Source: DASYRM01 sp036004405
Lineage (GTDB): Bacteria > Acidobacteriota > Vicinamibacteria > Vicinamibacterales > UBA2999
DNA length: 53,790 nucleotides
NCBI GenBank assembly: GCA_036004405.1
Contig: DASYRM010000140.1
Span: 1 to 53,790, forward strand
Direction of reading: 5' to 3'
Below, piece by piece: positions 25,801-34,817 of the stretch (the first letter of the stretch is position 1; every line of letters starts with the position of its first letter). The translations under genes were made by a program, and so were the position numbers. The notes under the pieces were generated by a model. The model was not told where the DNA came from. It ran no database searches and worked only from the letters and a program-made list of their open reading frames with translations.

Positions 25801-28800
25801 CGCCGCACGGCGCGAATGACGTGGCGGTACTTCGAAACCTTCATGACCGAGGCGGACGGCTGGCTGCCGCCGGACAACATTCAAGAAGCAGACGGCACCG
25901 CGGGGGGGCGAGTGGCGCGACGCACATCGCCGACCAACATCGGCATGAGTCTTCTGTCGATGCTGGCGGCGCACGACCTGGGCTACCTGCCCACCGACAG
26001 ACTTCTCCAGCGCCTGGACGCGGCGCTGCGGACCATCGAAAGCCTGGAGCGCTACCGCGGGCACTTGCTGAATTGGTACGACACCGCCACACGGGCGCCG
26101 CTGCATCCCCGCTACGTGTCGACCGTGGACAGCGGCAATCTCGCGGGAGCCCTCCTCACCCTGGCTCAGGGTCTGGAGGAGCTCGAGCAGCGCCCGCAGC
26201 ATCCGGCGCAACGGCTCCAAGGGCTCCTCGATGCCGTCGCCGTACTCCGCATCGCGTCGTCCACCAGCCGATCCGAAACGCGCCAGGTCGTCACGGTCGT
26301 CAACCGTCTGGCACGGGCGATCGGATCGGCGGCGGAGGGGCCGGTGCCCGACGCGCTGGTAAGCGCCCTCCACGATCACGTGCCGGACCTGCGCGAGGCG
26401 GTGGCCGCGATAGAGCAGTTGGAACCGAACGCCGAGACGGCGGAGATCGCCTATTGGGCGCACGCGGTGCTGGACGGGCTCGTCGGGCTCGAAGGCGCGC
26501 CCGCCGTCGCGCCTGCGGCGGTGCAGGCGCTCGCCGCGCGGATGCGGTCGCTGGTCGATGCCATGCGCTTCGACTTCCTCTACGATCGGCGGCGGCGCAT
26601 CTTTGCGATCGGGTATCGTCTCGCGGACTCGGACGGCCCGGGTCAACTCGATCGGGTGTTCTACGACCTGCTGGCGTCCGAGGCGAGGCTCGCCAGCTTC
26701 GTCGCCATTGCCAAGGGCGACGTGCCCCAGCAGCACTGGTTCCACCTCGGGCGCCTCGTCACCAACATCGGCGGCCACGCCGCGCTCATCTCCTGGGCCG
26801 GGACGATGTTCGAGTACCTGATGCCACAGCTGCTGATGCGAAGCTTCACCGGCACGCTGCTCGATCAGAGCTGCCGCCAGGCCGTGCGTCGGCAGATCGA
26901 GTACGGACGGCAACGGGGGGTGCCGTGGGGCATTTCGGAGTCGGCGTATGCCTTTACCGATCGGGACGGCACCTACCAATACCGGGCCTTCGGCGTGCCC
27001 CGTCTCGGACTGAAGCGCGGCCTCGTCACCGACCTGGTGGTCGCGCCGTACGCCACCGCGCTCGCAAGCCAGATCTCGCCGTCGGCGGCCGTCGAGAATT
27101 TCGATCGGCTGGCCGAGGCAGGCCTCGAAGGGCGCTACGGGTTCTACGAGTCGATCGACTACAACCCGCGAAGCCGGGGAGACGACATCACGTCGAGCCC
27201 GTCAGCACGTCCCGTCGTGGTGCGCGCATATTTTTCCCATCACCAGGGCATGACCCTCGTGGCGATCGCCAACGTCGTCTGCCAGGACGTCTTCGTGACC
27301 CGGTTCCATGCCGATCCCCGCGTCCAGGCCACGGAACTGCTGCTGCAGGAGCGCGTGCCCCGCGAAGCCATCCTCTCGGAACCGCGGCCGGCCGAGACCG
27401 CCACGGCGCCCCCCTCGTTGCCGGTCTACGCCTCTCGCCGGTTCTTGTCGCCGCAGAGCGCCAGCGTCCACACGCATTTCCTCTCGAACGGGCGCTACAC
27501 GACCGCCGTCACCAACGCGGGTGGCGGCTACAGCATGTGGCGCGACCTCGCGGTCACCCGCCGGCGCGAGGATTCGACGAGCGATGCGGGCGCGCAATTC
27601 ATCTACCTGCGCGACCCGTGGTCCGGCCGGGTCTGGTCAGCCACCCATCAGCCGGTTTGCCAGCCCCCGGATCGATTCGAAGCGACGTTCGATCTCGACA
27701 AGATCACATTCCGGCGTCGTGACGTCGACATCGAGAGTCAGCTCGACATCACAGTGTCGTCCGAGGACGACGTCGAGGTGCGACGTCTCACGCTGAGGAA
27801 TCGCAGCGCGCATACCCGGGAGCTCGAGGTGACGAGCTACGTGGAAGTGGTGCTGGCCCGGCCGCAGGACGACTTCGCGCACCCGGCGTTTGGCAAGCTG
27901 TTCGTCGAATCCGAGTTCGACCCGCAGAGCGCCGGTCTGCTGTTCGCCAGGCGGCCTCGTGCGGTCAACGAGCCGACGACGGTGGCCTTTCATGTGCTCG
28001 GCGTCGACGGCCCGCGCCTGGGCGGCTCGGTGGAGTGGGAATCGGACCGTGCGCGATTCCTCGGGCGCGGGCGCTCGCTGGCGAGCCCATTGGTGCTCGA
28101 CGGCCGTGCGCTGTCGGGCACGACGGGCGCCGTCCTGGATCCCGTTGCCGCCCTGCGCGAACGCATCCGATTGGCGCCTGGTGCTGCCGTGCGGATCGCC
28201 TTCGCTACCGGCGTCGCGCCCGATCGCGCCTCCGCCCTCGCGCTGGCGCGAAAGTATCGCGACGGCAGCGCGGCGGCGCGCGCCTTTTCGATGGCGTTCA
28301 CGCACGTCCACATCACGCTGCAGCACTTGGGCATCAGCGACGAGGACGCCATTCTCTACGACCGCCTGGCGTCGCGCGTCTTCGGATCCGACAACTCGCT
28401 GATCAGTCCGCCGGACGTGGCGGCCAACCGGTACGGCCAACAGAACCTGTGGGGGAGGGACATCTCCGGCGACCTGCCGGTCGTGCTGGTGCGCGTCGGC
28501 GCCCCGGCATCGCTGCCGCTGGTGCGCCAGCTGCTCAACGCGCAGGAGTACTGGCGCGTCAAAGGTCTCCGCGCCGACCTCGTCATCCTGAACGAGCAGA
28601 AGACCGACTATCTGGATGAGATGCACCACCTGTTGACGCAGCTGGTGCAGGAGTCTCCGTGGATCGGGTGGTTCGGGAAGTCGGGCGGCATGTTCCTGTT
28701 AAAGGCGGATGGGATGCCGGAGGTCGATCTGCGTCTGCTGGCGGCGGTGGCACGCGTTGTTCTCCCCGGCGACCTCGGCGAGCTGTCGGCACAGCTGGAG

Positions 28801-31335
28801 CGGCCCGCTTCGTGGCTGTACGACGAGCAGAACGTCGTGTTTCCGATGGAGCTGCGCACACCGGAAGCGTCGCCGCAGCCGGTGCCGGTGCCCGCGCTGG
28901 TGATGGAGAACGGCTTCGGAGGGTTCACGCCTGAAGGCCGCGAATACATCATCGTGCTGGAGGGGGACCGTGACACGCCGCTGCCCTGGTCGAACGTGCT
29001 GGCGAATCCCGGCTTCGGCACGATCGTGAGCAGCGGCGGTTCGGCGTTCACCTGGGCCGGCAACAGCCGCGAGAACCGGCTCACGCCCTTTGCCAACGAC
29101 CCGTTGACGGATCCGACCAGCGAGGCCTTCTTCCTGCGCGATGAAGAGACCGGGGCCGTGTGGGGAGCCACGCCCGGGCCGTTGCCGAGACGACCCGACG
29201 GCGGGCGATGGGTCATTCGCCACGCGGCCGGCGTGACGCGCTACCAGCACGCCGTGGCGGGCGTGACTCAGGAGCTGGCGGTCGTCGTGGCCACGGACGA
29301 TCCGGTGAAGCTGTCGATTCTGACGGTCATGAACACGTCCGCGCGGCGGCGGCGAATCAGTGCGTTTGGTTACGTGGAGTGGCGCCTGGGGCCGCCACGT
29401 ACTGGCGAGCAGCGATTCGTGGTCACCGACGTCGATTCGTCCTCCGGCGCCATCTTGGCGACGAATAGCTACAACGACGAGTCTGCCGGGGCGGTGTCGT
29501 TCTTCGGTGCCAGCGAGCTGCCGGAGTCGTATACCGCCGACCGGATCGAGTTCATCGGCCGCAACCGCACGCTCAGCGCGCCTGCGGGGCTTTTCCGCGA
29601 GCGGCTGGCCGGGCGCACCGGCGCCGGCCTCGATCCGTGTGCGGCGCTGCAGGTGGTGATCGATCTCGAGCCGGGCGAGTCGCGGCGAGTCGTGTTTGCG
29701 CTTGGTCAGGGCGGCGATCATGCTCACGCGATCGCACTCGCGGAGCGCTACGGTGCGCTGCCCCGGGCGGACGCGTCGCTGGCCGCGGTCGAACGCATGT
29801 GGGACGACTGCCTCGGCACCGTGCAGGTGCACACCCCGGACGACTCCTTCGACCTGATCGTGAACCGCTGGCTGCTCTATCAGACACTCGGCTGTCGCAT
29901 CTGGGCGCGCAGCGGTCCGTACCAGCCCGGAGGCGCGTTCGGCTTCCGCGATCAGCTGCAAGACGTGCTCGCCTTGATGTACGCGCGCCCCGATCTGTGC
30001 CGGGCCCATCTCCTGGACGCCGCGTCGCACCAGTTCGTGGAAGGGGACGTGCAGCACTGGTGGCATCCGCCGAGCGGCCGGGGCACGCGGACGCGCTGCT
30101 CCGATGATCTGCTCTGGCTGCCGTACTGCATCGCCCGCTACGTCGAAGCGAGCGGAGACGAGTCCGTGCTGGACGAGTCGGCGCGATTTCTCGAGGCGCC
30201 GCTCCTCGAGGCCCACCAGGACGAAACGTATCTTCTCCCCGAGGTGTCCGCGGAGTCTGCCTCGCTCTTCGAGCATGCCGTGCGGGCGATTGCGCACGCC
30301 ACCAAGTACGGAGCGCACGGGCTTCCGCTCATCGGCTCTGGCGACTGGAACGACGGGATGAACCGGGTGGGTCACCAGGGCCGCGGCGAGAGCGTCTGGC
30401 TCGGCTGGTTCCTCGTGACCGTGCTGACCGACTTCGCGCCGATCTGCGAACGCCGAGGGCGTATCGACCTGGCCCGGCGATATCGGGACGAGGCGCGCTG
30501 GCTGACGGGGATGCTCGAGCTGGCCTGGGACGGCGACTGGTACCGGCGCGCCTACTTCGACGACGGGTCGCCACTAGGGTCGGTTCAGAACGAAGAATGC
30601 CGGCTCGACTCTCTGACCCAGTCGTGGGCGGTGCTGTCCGCGGCCGCCCAGCCGTACCGGGCGGAGCGGGCGATGAACGCCGTGCGCGCCAATCTGGTGC
30701 GCCGCGATGCGCAGATCGTTCTGCTGTTGACGCCGCCCTTCGATCAGACGCCGCGCGACCCCGGCTACATCAAAGGCTATCTACCGGGTATCCGGGAGAA
30801 CGGCGGGCAGTACACCCACGCGGCGTTGTGGGCCGTGATCGCGCTGGCCAGGCTCGGCATGGGCGACGAAGCGATGGAGCTGTTCCACCTGATCAACCCG
30901 ATCAACCACATGCGCACGGCGGATGGCGTGGAACGCTATAAGGCCGAGCCCTACGTCGTGGCCGCCGATGTGTATGCCCACCCGATGCACGTCGGCCGCG
31001 GTGGCTGGACGTGGTACACCGGTTCGGCCGGATGGATGTATCAGGCGGCCGTGCAGGCGTTGCTCGGTCTGCGCCGGAGCGGTGCGACCATCGGCATCAA
31101 TCCCTGCATCCCCACCGTCTGGCCCGCGTACTCGCTGGTCTGGAGAGTGGGGGGCACACGGTATCGCTTCGTGGTCTCGAATCCCGACCATCTGTCGCAT
31201 GGCGTGGCCCGAGCGCAACTCGATGGCGCCGACGTCGATGCGGCAGCGATTCCGCTCGTCTCTGATGGCGCTGACCACGAGGTGAGCATCCTGCTCGGAT
31301 CCCAGCACCGGAGGCTCCGGGCGGCCGCGGGTTGA
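22825..31335 (+). CDS. ndvB: Cyclic beta-1,2-glucan synthase (NdvB/ChvB type)
   Basis: 2836 residues, matching the 2800-2900 of rhizobial NdvB. Order of domains: an N-terminal cytoplasmic region; helices near 392-440; a GT84 domain with ITLDSDTRLPRG (Asp pair near 609-611), EGIFTGKGLYDVDAF and RRQHRWVRGDWQI; more helices near 800-960; a glucoamylase-like domain (WFHLGRLVTNIGGH, GISESAYAF, SIDYNPRSRGD, YFSHHQGM near 1468); and two GH94-related beta-sandwich modules. A C-terminal GH94 phosphorylase-like toroid follows, with GSGDWNDGMNRVG near 2503-2515 carrying the family's catalytic Asp. It initiates, elongates and cyclises beta-1,2-glucan using UDP-glucose. No nearby ndvA-type exporter is visible. 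Confidence 0.92.
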   Translation: MRRTLRLPRVPGREAELLGIELLEEHARRLAALLSIAPRGFGAGRTHLRHLKAHMRSLREVYTQLAEDANQGAVPPAAEWLLDNFHIVAAAARDIHHDLPPAFFKRLPWVAADEFAGLPRIYALALELVGSSAGRLDAQRLQRFIGAFQSITPLTIGELWAWPSVLKLALIDHLRERADAMAEARIHRVAADRMASAIEAVPEGALEWPEAVDPAFVTQLLRRARALGPIASTLHRRLDDMLSHRGETMEDAIRIDGQHQAAAQASVANLITSLRLIATFDWSEFFESVSLVEQVLQRDPAGVYGRMDFRSRDRYRYAVEELALPTGEAQLLLALKSVERARQVHVRAPDDRAAHVGYHLIGPGRRSFERSVAWQPDIRQRVRRLFFACATPGYLGTIAGVTALVVAVAVAYAFQHGWRGAGLVFVALLAAVPASEVVVQLLQRVISNLVPPRRLPRIELESVPASARTMVIVPTLFDSVQRVEELIAHLEVQALGNIDPHVHFALLSDFPDAATETQPQDAAILDAARAGITSLNAKHDTGAGGSRFFLFHRLRQWNAREGLWMGWERKRGKIEEFNRLLRGATDTSFAVSVGDLSVLPEVQYCITLDSDTRLPRGVARELIGIIVHPLNRASVDPRLGRVTEGYGILQPRISVNFMSAAGSLFARLYSGHTGVDPYTSAVSDTYQDLFAEGIFTGKGLYDVDAFIESLEDSVPENALLSHDLFEGLHARVGLVSDVELVDDYPSSVLSHARRQHRWVRGDWQILFWLFPFVPSRRGLKRNPLTAIGRWKILDNLRRSLVAPALLALLVAGWMVLPGPPVVWTALVVGVAASQLLPVLARLLIGPGRSQSVPVFLANFRHDASTAVAQILLSLTLLAFQAFDAVHAISLTLVRVVVTKRRLLEWETAATTAARAAGLVGNRGLRRFAIEMMASPIIAAVVLTAMVIWRRDALPVAAPFLLLWLGAPAFAYLLSVPVGPRVRPLRDDERARLRRTARMTWRYFETFMTEADGWLPPDNIQEADGTAGGRVARRTSPTNIGMSLLSMLAAHDLGYLPTDRLLQRLDAALRTIESLERYRGHLLNWYDTATRAPLHPRYVSTVDSGNLAGALLTLAQGLEELEQRPQHPAQRLQGLLDAVAVLRIASSTSRSETRQVVTVVNRLARAIGSAAEGPVPDALVSALHDHVPDLREAVAAIEQLEPNAETAEIAYWAHAVLDGLVGLEGAPAVAPAAVQALAARMRSLVDAMRFDFLYDRRRRIFAIGYRLADSDGPGQLDRVFYDLLASEARLASFVAIAKGDVPQQHWFHLGRLVTNIGGHAALISWAGTMFEYLMPQLLMRSFTGTLLDQSCRQAVRRQIEYGRQRGVPWGISESAYAFTDRDGTYQYRAFGVPRLGLKRGLVTDLVVAPYATALASQISPSAAVENFDRLAEAGLEGRYGFYESIDYNPRSRGDDITSSPSARPVVVRAYFSHHQGMTLVAIANVVCQDVFVTRFHADPRVQATELLLQERVPREAILSEPRPAETATAPPSLPVYASRRFLSPQSASVHTHFLSNGRYTTAVTNAGGGYSMWRDLAVTRRREDSTSDAGAQFIYLRDPWSGRVWSATHQPVCQPPDRFEATFDLDKITFRRRDVDIESQLDITVSSEDDVEVRRLTLRNRSAHTRELEVTSYVEVVLARPQDDFAHPAFGKLFVESEFDPQSAGLLFARRPRAVNEPTTVAFHVLGVDGPRLGGSVEWESDRARFLGRGRSLASPLVLDGRALSGTTGAVLDPVAALRERIRLAPGAAVRIAFATGVAPDRASALALARKYRDGSAAARAFSMAFTHVHITLQHLGISDEDAILYDRLASRVFGSDNSLISPPDVAANRYGQQNLWGRDISGDLPVVLVRVGAPASLPLVRQLLNAQEYWRVKGLRADLVILNEQKTDYLDEMHHLLTQLVQESPWIGWFGKSGGMFLLKADGMPEVDLRLLAAVARVVLPGDLGELSAQLERPASWLYDEQNVVFPMELRTPEASPQPVPVPALVMENGFGGFTPEGREYIIVLEGDRDTPLPWSNVLANPGFGTIVSSGGSAFTWAGNSRENRLTPFANDPLTDPTSEAFFLRDEETGAVWGATPGPLPRRPDGGRWVIRHAAGVTRYQHAVAGVTQELAVVVATDDPVKLSILTVMNTSARRRRISAFGYVEWRLGPPRTGEQRFVVTDVDSSSGAILATNSYNDESAGAVSFFGASELPESYTADRIEFIGRNRTLSAPAGLFRERLAGRTGAGLDPCAALQVVIDLEPGESRRVVFALGQGGDHAHAIALAERYGALPRADASLAAVERMWDDCLGTVQVHTPDDSFDLIVNRWLLYQTLGCRIWARSGPYQPGGAFGFRDQLQDVLALMYARPDLCRAHLLDAASHQFVEGDVQHWWHPPSGRGTRTRCSDDLLWLPYCIARYVEASGDESVLDESARFLEAPLLEAHQDETYLLPEVSAESASLFEHAVRAIAHATKYGAHGLPLIGSGDWNDGMNRVGHQGRGESVWLGWFLVTVLTDFAPICERRGRIDLARRYRDEARWLTGMLELAWDGDWYRRAYFDDGSPLGSVQNEECRLDSLTQSWAVLSAAAQPYRAERAMNAVRANLVRRDAQIVLLLTPPFDQTPRDPGYIKGYLPGIRENGGQYTHAALWAVIALARLGMGDEAMELFHLINPINHMRTADGVERYKAEPYVVAADVYAHPMHVGRGGWTWYTGSAGWMYQAAVQALLGLRRSGATIGINPCIPTVWPAYSLVWRVGGTRYRFVVSNPDHLSHGVARAQLDGADVDAAAIPLVSDGADHEVSILLGSQHRRLRAAAG

Positions 31336-31357
31336 CGCCGCGGCCGGACATGGAGGA

Positions 31358-32461
31358 TCACCCTCGCTGGTCCCGTTCGGCGAGCTGCTTGATGTTCTGA
31401 AACACCCGCCGGTGCACGCGCGTCACGATCGCATCGGACCACAACCGCCAGTACTGTGACGGCCACATGCGGTTGCGATAGACGCTCGTGCCCAGTAGAC
31501 GCGTGCCGCCACCGGGGAGCGGCACCAGCGTGAAGTCGGCGGTCTCCGGGACGACGTAGCCCTGGAGGTGCGGAGGGTGGACGTCCGTGTACGGCGTCCA
31601 TTCCCGCAGCACGGGCGGTCCGGATTCGACGGTGAACATCAGGCGCTGTGCCTCCTCCCAGACGCGAACCGTTTCGATGAAGCGCCCGGTCGAGAAATCG
31701 CACACACGCGTGGCCCCCGCGCCATGTCCGCCCATCAGCCTGGCGCTGATCGGATAGGCCACGCCCGCGCGGAAGAACCAGCTGTCCAGCGGCGCGGCGA
31801 TGGGATCGAATTCGACCAGGTGCGACCAGACCGCGGAGGGCGGGGCGTTGATGTCGATCGACGTACGCACCGTGCTCTCGGGCGGCGTCCCCACGATCCC
31901 CGGTTCCACGATCAGGCCGAGCGGCACGAGACAGACGATCATCCCGAGGGCCGTCGTTCGCACTCGTCGCTGCGCGTAGACCAGATACGCCGCCATCGCA
32001 CCGACCACCGAGCATGGCACGGTGATCGGAACCGCCATGAGCAGACACACGACGCCCTCGAGGCCGAGCCCCAGGAAGGCGAGCCCCGCCGCCAGCGCCG
32101 CCAACGTGCCGGCGCACGTGAATCGCCACAGCGTCGGCGGCTGCCGGTAGGTGGTGAGCGCCGCGGCGACGAACCCCATGGCGAAGGGCGCGACAACGAA
32201 CAGCGTCCAGCCGTACAGCCCGCGCGTGGTTCCAAGAATGCCGAGGAGCACGAGCGCGACGCCCAGCAATGCGGCGATGACGGTCGCCGCGATGAACGCG
32301 CGTGCCGGATCCTGGGGAAGGACCCGACCGACCCACGCCGGCCCCATCGGGGCCGAGGCGACCGCCGGTTCAACCGAGTGCCGCTTCGCCCAGCTGACGA
32401 AGGTGGCGACCGCGGCGACTGCCAGCCCCAGGAGCGCCGCCGCGACCAGGAACGTCAGCAC
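31358..32461 (-). CDS. Membrane protein with C-terminal SRPBCC (START-like) domain
   Basis: 367 residues from GTG 32461 (TAGGA about 10 bases upstream). The N-terminal 200 residues hold about six helices (FLVAAALLGLAVAAVATFVSW, FIAATVIAALLGVALVLLGILG, and others). The C-terminal part starts STVRTSIDINAPPSAVWSHLVEFD and ends TDFTLVPLPGGGTRLLGTSVYRNR-like, the N-strand, cavity and long final helix of polyketide-cyclase/SRPBCC proteins. Such domains bind hydrophobic ligands; a membrane-tethered one may sense or carry a lipid. It is the last gene of a minus-strand run that begins at AmtB. The function is not known. Confidence 0.75.
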   Translation of the reverse strand: MLTFLVAAALLGLAVAAVATFVSWAKRHSVEPAVASAPMGPAWVGRVLPQDPARAFIAATVIAALLGVALVLLGILGTTRGLYGWTLFVVAPFAMGFVAAALTTYRQPPTLWRFTCAGTLAALAAGLAFLGLGLEGVVCLLMAVPITVPCSVVGAMAAYLVYAQRRVRTTALGMIVCLVPLGLIVEPGIVGTPPESTVRTSIDINAPPSAVWSHLVEFDPIAAPLDSWFFRAGVAYPISARLMGGHGAGATRVCDFSTGRFIETVRVWEEAQRLMFTVESGPPVLREWTPYTDVHPPHLQGYVVPETADFTLVPLPGGGTRLLGTSVYRNRMWPSQYWRLWSDAIVTRVHRRVFQNIKQLAERDQRG

Positions 32462-32480
32462 GACTGGATCCTATACGCGT

Positions 32481-32669
32481 CTATCTCCCGTCGTTGCGGC
32501 GTGTGGCCAGTCTCAACCAGGCGTAGTGAATGACGCCTGCCAATCCCATTCCCGCGAGCACGGGCCGGGCCGGAGCGTGTGGCAGCAGCGCCGCTCCGGC
32601 GAGCAGGCAGGCGCCGAAGAAGGCCTGCCATTGCATGCTCAGCGCGGTCGTCCGCACCCGTTGCCACAC
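32481..32669 (-). CDS. Small two-helix membrane protein (copy B)
   Basis: 62 residues from GTG 32669 (CAGG just upstream); ATG 32636 is the alternative (51 residues). The protein is mostly two hydrophobic helices: WQAFFGACLLAGAALL and PVLAGMGLAGVIHYAWLRLATR. It aligns with the small protein at 34572-34748: both share M-x-W-x-x-F, AC-x-x-AGA-x-LL and a P-x5-G spacing. The frame is open farther upstream to 32816, but that part overlaps the antiporter gene. Function unknown. Confidence 0.55.
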   Translation of the reverse strand: MWQRVRTTALSMQWQAFFGACLLAGAALLPHAPARPVLAGMGLAGVIHYAWLRLATRRNDGR

Positions 32670-32737
32670 ACGCCTGCCGACGGTTCCGGAGAATTCGCCG
32701 CGGGTATTCCCTGGACGGTCTGAGGGGTCGGCAGGTC

Positions 32738-34030
32738 TCACGGCACGCTGTTCGCACGGGCGGGGAGGCCGTCGCCCGCCAGGGCCATACGCCGGGAGAA
32801 GCGATGGAAGCTCCATTTGAGCGCCGGCGGCGTGATGAGCGTGGTGCAGATGACCATCACCACGACGGCCGAGAACACGTCCTGGTTGATCAGCGGAATG
32901 CCGGCGACGGTCAGCGTGAGCCCCATGTTGGCGAAGATGAGCCCCACTTCACCGCGCGGGATCATGCCGATTCCCACCGACAGGCGGTCGACACCACGGC
33001 CGACCACTCCCAGGGCACACAGCTGTTTGCCGACAATCGCGGCTGCCGTGAGCGCCGCGGCAAGCCCCAGCACCGTGAGGTTGCCGAAGACTCGCACATC
33101 GGTTCGAACGCCCATGATGACGAAGAAGATGGGCACCAGGAACGACGCGATCGGCTCGACCAGAGCCGTGAGGGTGTGTTCGCCGCGGTCGGTGAAATCA
33201 CGATAGTGAAGGTCTTCCAGCACCAGTCCGGCGGCAAACGCGCCGACAATGGGCGCGAGACCGATGGCGTCCGCCAGCCACGCCAGGACAAAGCAGAAGG
33301 CCAGCCCCAGCGCGAGCAGGACCCCTCCCGCGTTCAGCCTGGAGGCGAGCGAGAACAGATGCTTCGACAGGTACACGCCCAGGGCGAGCGCACCCACCAG
33401 GAAGAGCGTCGCTTTGGCGAGCACTAGTCCGATGGCGCCGTACGACAGCGCGGTGCCGCGATTGGCCGCGGCGACAATGCCGCCGACGACCGCCAGGATG
33501 ACCAGCCCCTGAACGTCATCGATGACCGCGGCGCCCAGAATGATCCTGGCTTCGTCGGTGTCCGACCGTCCAAGGTCCTTGAGTACTCGGGCGGTGATGC
33601 CGACGCTGGTCGCCGTGAGGGTGGCGCCGATGAAAATGTGCGCGTAGATGGACGCACCCGGTAGCAGCCATGCACCAACGCCCCAGCCCAGCACAAACGG
33701 GCCGATCACGCCGAGCGTCGCCACCATGAAGGAGGAGAAGCCGACCTTCATCATCTGCGCGACCGTGGACTCGAGCCCCACCTGGAACAGGAGCAGGATG
33801 ACGCCAAGGCGCGAGAGCGTATCGATGGAGGCGTCGTTGCGAAGGTAGTCGAGCCCGTGAAATCCGGTCAGCGCGAGGTTTCCCATCACGACGCCGGCGG
33901 TGAGCTCGCCCAGCACGGGAGGCTGGCCAAACGCGACGGCGAAATGCGCGCCAACCTTAGCAGCCACGAGGATGATCGCCAGCGAGAGAATCAGCCCGGC
34001 GATTGGATCCCCGTGCACGGCTTCAATCAC
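32738..34030 (-). CDS. CPA2-family cation:proton antiporter (KefB/NapA-like)
   Basis: 430 residues with about 12-13 helices. Marks of monovalent cation:proton antiporter-2 proteins are GQPPVLGELTAGVVMGN in helix 2, ILLLFQVGLE, the ion-site region AAVIDDVQGL (the double Asp of electrogenic members), GAFAAGLVLED, and FFVIMGVRTDVRVFG. The C-terminal IPRGEVGLIFAN is also typical. There is no RCK/TrkA-N regulatory domain, so it is the short form. It exchanges Na+ or K+ for H+ across the inner membrane. It lies 17 bases after the TPR gene and in one minus-strand run with AmtB, which suggests ion or pH balance tied to ammonium uptake. Confidence 0.92.
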   Translation of the reverse strand: MIEAVHGDPIAGLILSLAIILVAAKVGAHFAVAFGQPPVLGELTAGVVMGNLALTGFHGLDYLRNDASIDTLSRLGVILLLFQVGLESTVAQMMKVGFSSFMVATLGVIGPFVLGWGVGAWLLPGASIYAHIFIGATLTATSVGITARVLKDLGRSDTDEARIILGAAVIDDVQGLVILAVVGGIVAAANRGTALSYGAIGLVLAKATLFLVGALALGVYLSKHLFSLASRLNAGGVLLALGLAFCFVLAWLADAIGLAPIVGAFAAGLVLEDLHYRDFTDRGEHTLTALVEPIASFLVPIFFVIMGVRTDVRVFGNLTVLGLAAALTAAAIVGKQLCALGVVGRGVDRLSVGIGMIPRGEVGLIFANMGLTLTVAGIPLINQDVFSAVVVMVICTTLITPPALKWSFHRFSRRMALAGDGLPARANSVP

Positions 34031-34047
34031 GGCCTTTCACCCACTTC

Positions 34048-34575
34048 TCACCGCCACATGAACGCGACGGCGACGGCGAGCAGCGTCGCGGACAAGGCCA
34101 GGACCGGCCCCGCGATCGGCATCTTCCACGAGAGGTTGCGGATACTGTTGCGTTTCAGCGTCCGCACCTCCTGCAACTGCTTGCGGGCGAGCGAGAGCTG
34201 CCAGCCGTTGGTGGCCAGGTTGAGCGCGGCCGTCGTCAGTTCTTCAGCACGATTCAGCGCGCGGAGGCGATAGTGCAGCTCGGCGTACTTGAGGCTCGCC
34301 CAGAAGTTGTCCGGATCGAGCGACACGGCGGCTTCGAGCGCCTCCATCGACCGGGGGACGTCGTGGTTCACCGCGTGCGCCATGCCCAGAACCGTCTTCA
34401 GATCCGCTGACCGAGGGTTGTCGAGGCACGCCTGTTCGAGCGCACCGATATAGGACGCGAGCTCCGTAGGCGGAACCGCGTGCGGGTCGCGCCACGGGAC
34501 CGACAGCGAGGGGACCGGGAACGATGGGCCCGAGAGCGCCGTTGGCGGCCGCATTGGCAGAAGTGACTCGCTCAT
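34048..34575 (-). CDS. Membrane-anchored TPR protein
   Basis: 175 residues from ATG 34575, which overlaps the stop of the small gene upstream (ATGA). After a Pro-rich start come about three tetratricopeptide-like helix pairs (YIGALEQACLDNPRSADLKTVLGMAHAV, RSMEALEAAVSLDPDNFWASLKYAELHYRL, RAEELTTAALNLATNGWQLSLA). A single C-terminal helix (IAGPVLALSATLLAVAVAFMW) leaves the TPR part facing the cytoplasm, as in a tail-anchored protein. It likely acts as a protein-protein adaptor for neighbouring transporters. A longer frame back to 35013 covers AmtB sequence and is rejected. Confidence 0.75.
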   Translation of the reverse strand: MSESLLPMRPPTALSGPSFPVPSLSVPWRDPHAVPPTELASYIGALEQACLDNPRSADLKTVLGMAHAVNHDVPRSMEALEAAVSLDPDNFWASLKYAELHYRLRALNRAEELTTAALNLATNGWQLSLARKQLQEVRTLKRNSIRNLSWKMPIAGPVLALSATLLAVAVAFMWR

Positions 34576-34748
34576 GCATCGCTCCGTGGACGCATGTGCC
34601 AGTTGACGAGCGCGGCGGCGCCGAGCCCGAGGAGAACGGTCGGCAGTGGCACCCCGAATTTCAGCAGCAGTGCGCCCGCCATGATGCACGCGGTGACGAA
34701 TCGGTTCCAATTCATCATCGCGTGCCGGAAGACAAGCTGAGTGGACAT
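34572..34748 (-). CDS. Small two-helix membrane protein (copy A)
   Basis: 58 residues from ATG 34748, with GAGG 9-12 bases upstream. Helix 1 is MNWNRFVTACIMAGALLLKF and helix 2 follows PLPTVLLGLGAAALVNWHM. It resembles the small gene at 32481-32669, so the operon encodes two paralogous mini membrane proteins around the TPR and antiporter genes. The stop overlaps the TPR start by four bases. Too short for a family call; a transporter accessory subunit is a guess. Confidence 0.6.
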   Translation of the reverse strand: MSTQLVFRHAMMNWNRFVTACIMAGALLLKFGVPLPTVLLGLGAAALVNWHMRPRSDA

Positions 34749-34817
34749 GTGAAGGCCTCGTAAACGGCGAGCGCCCACCGCGATTCTGGCAGCAGGCGCT
34801 CCCCTGGATGTCAATGC

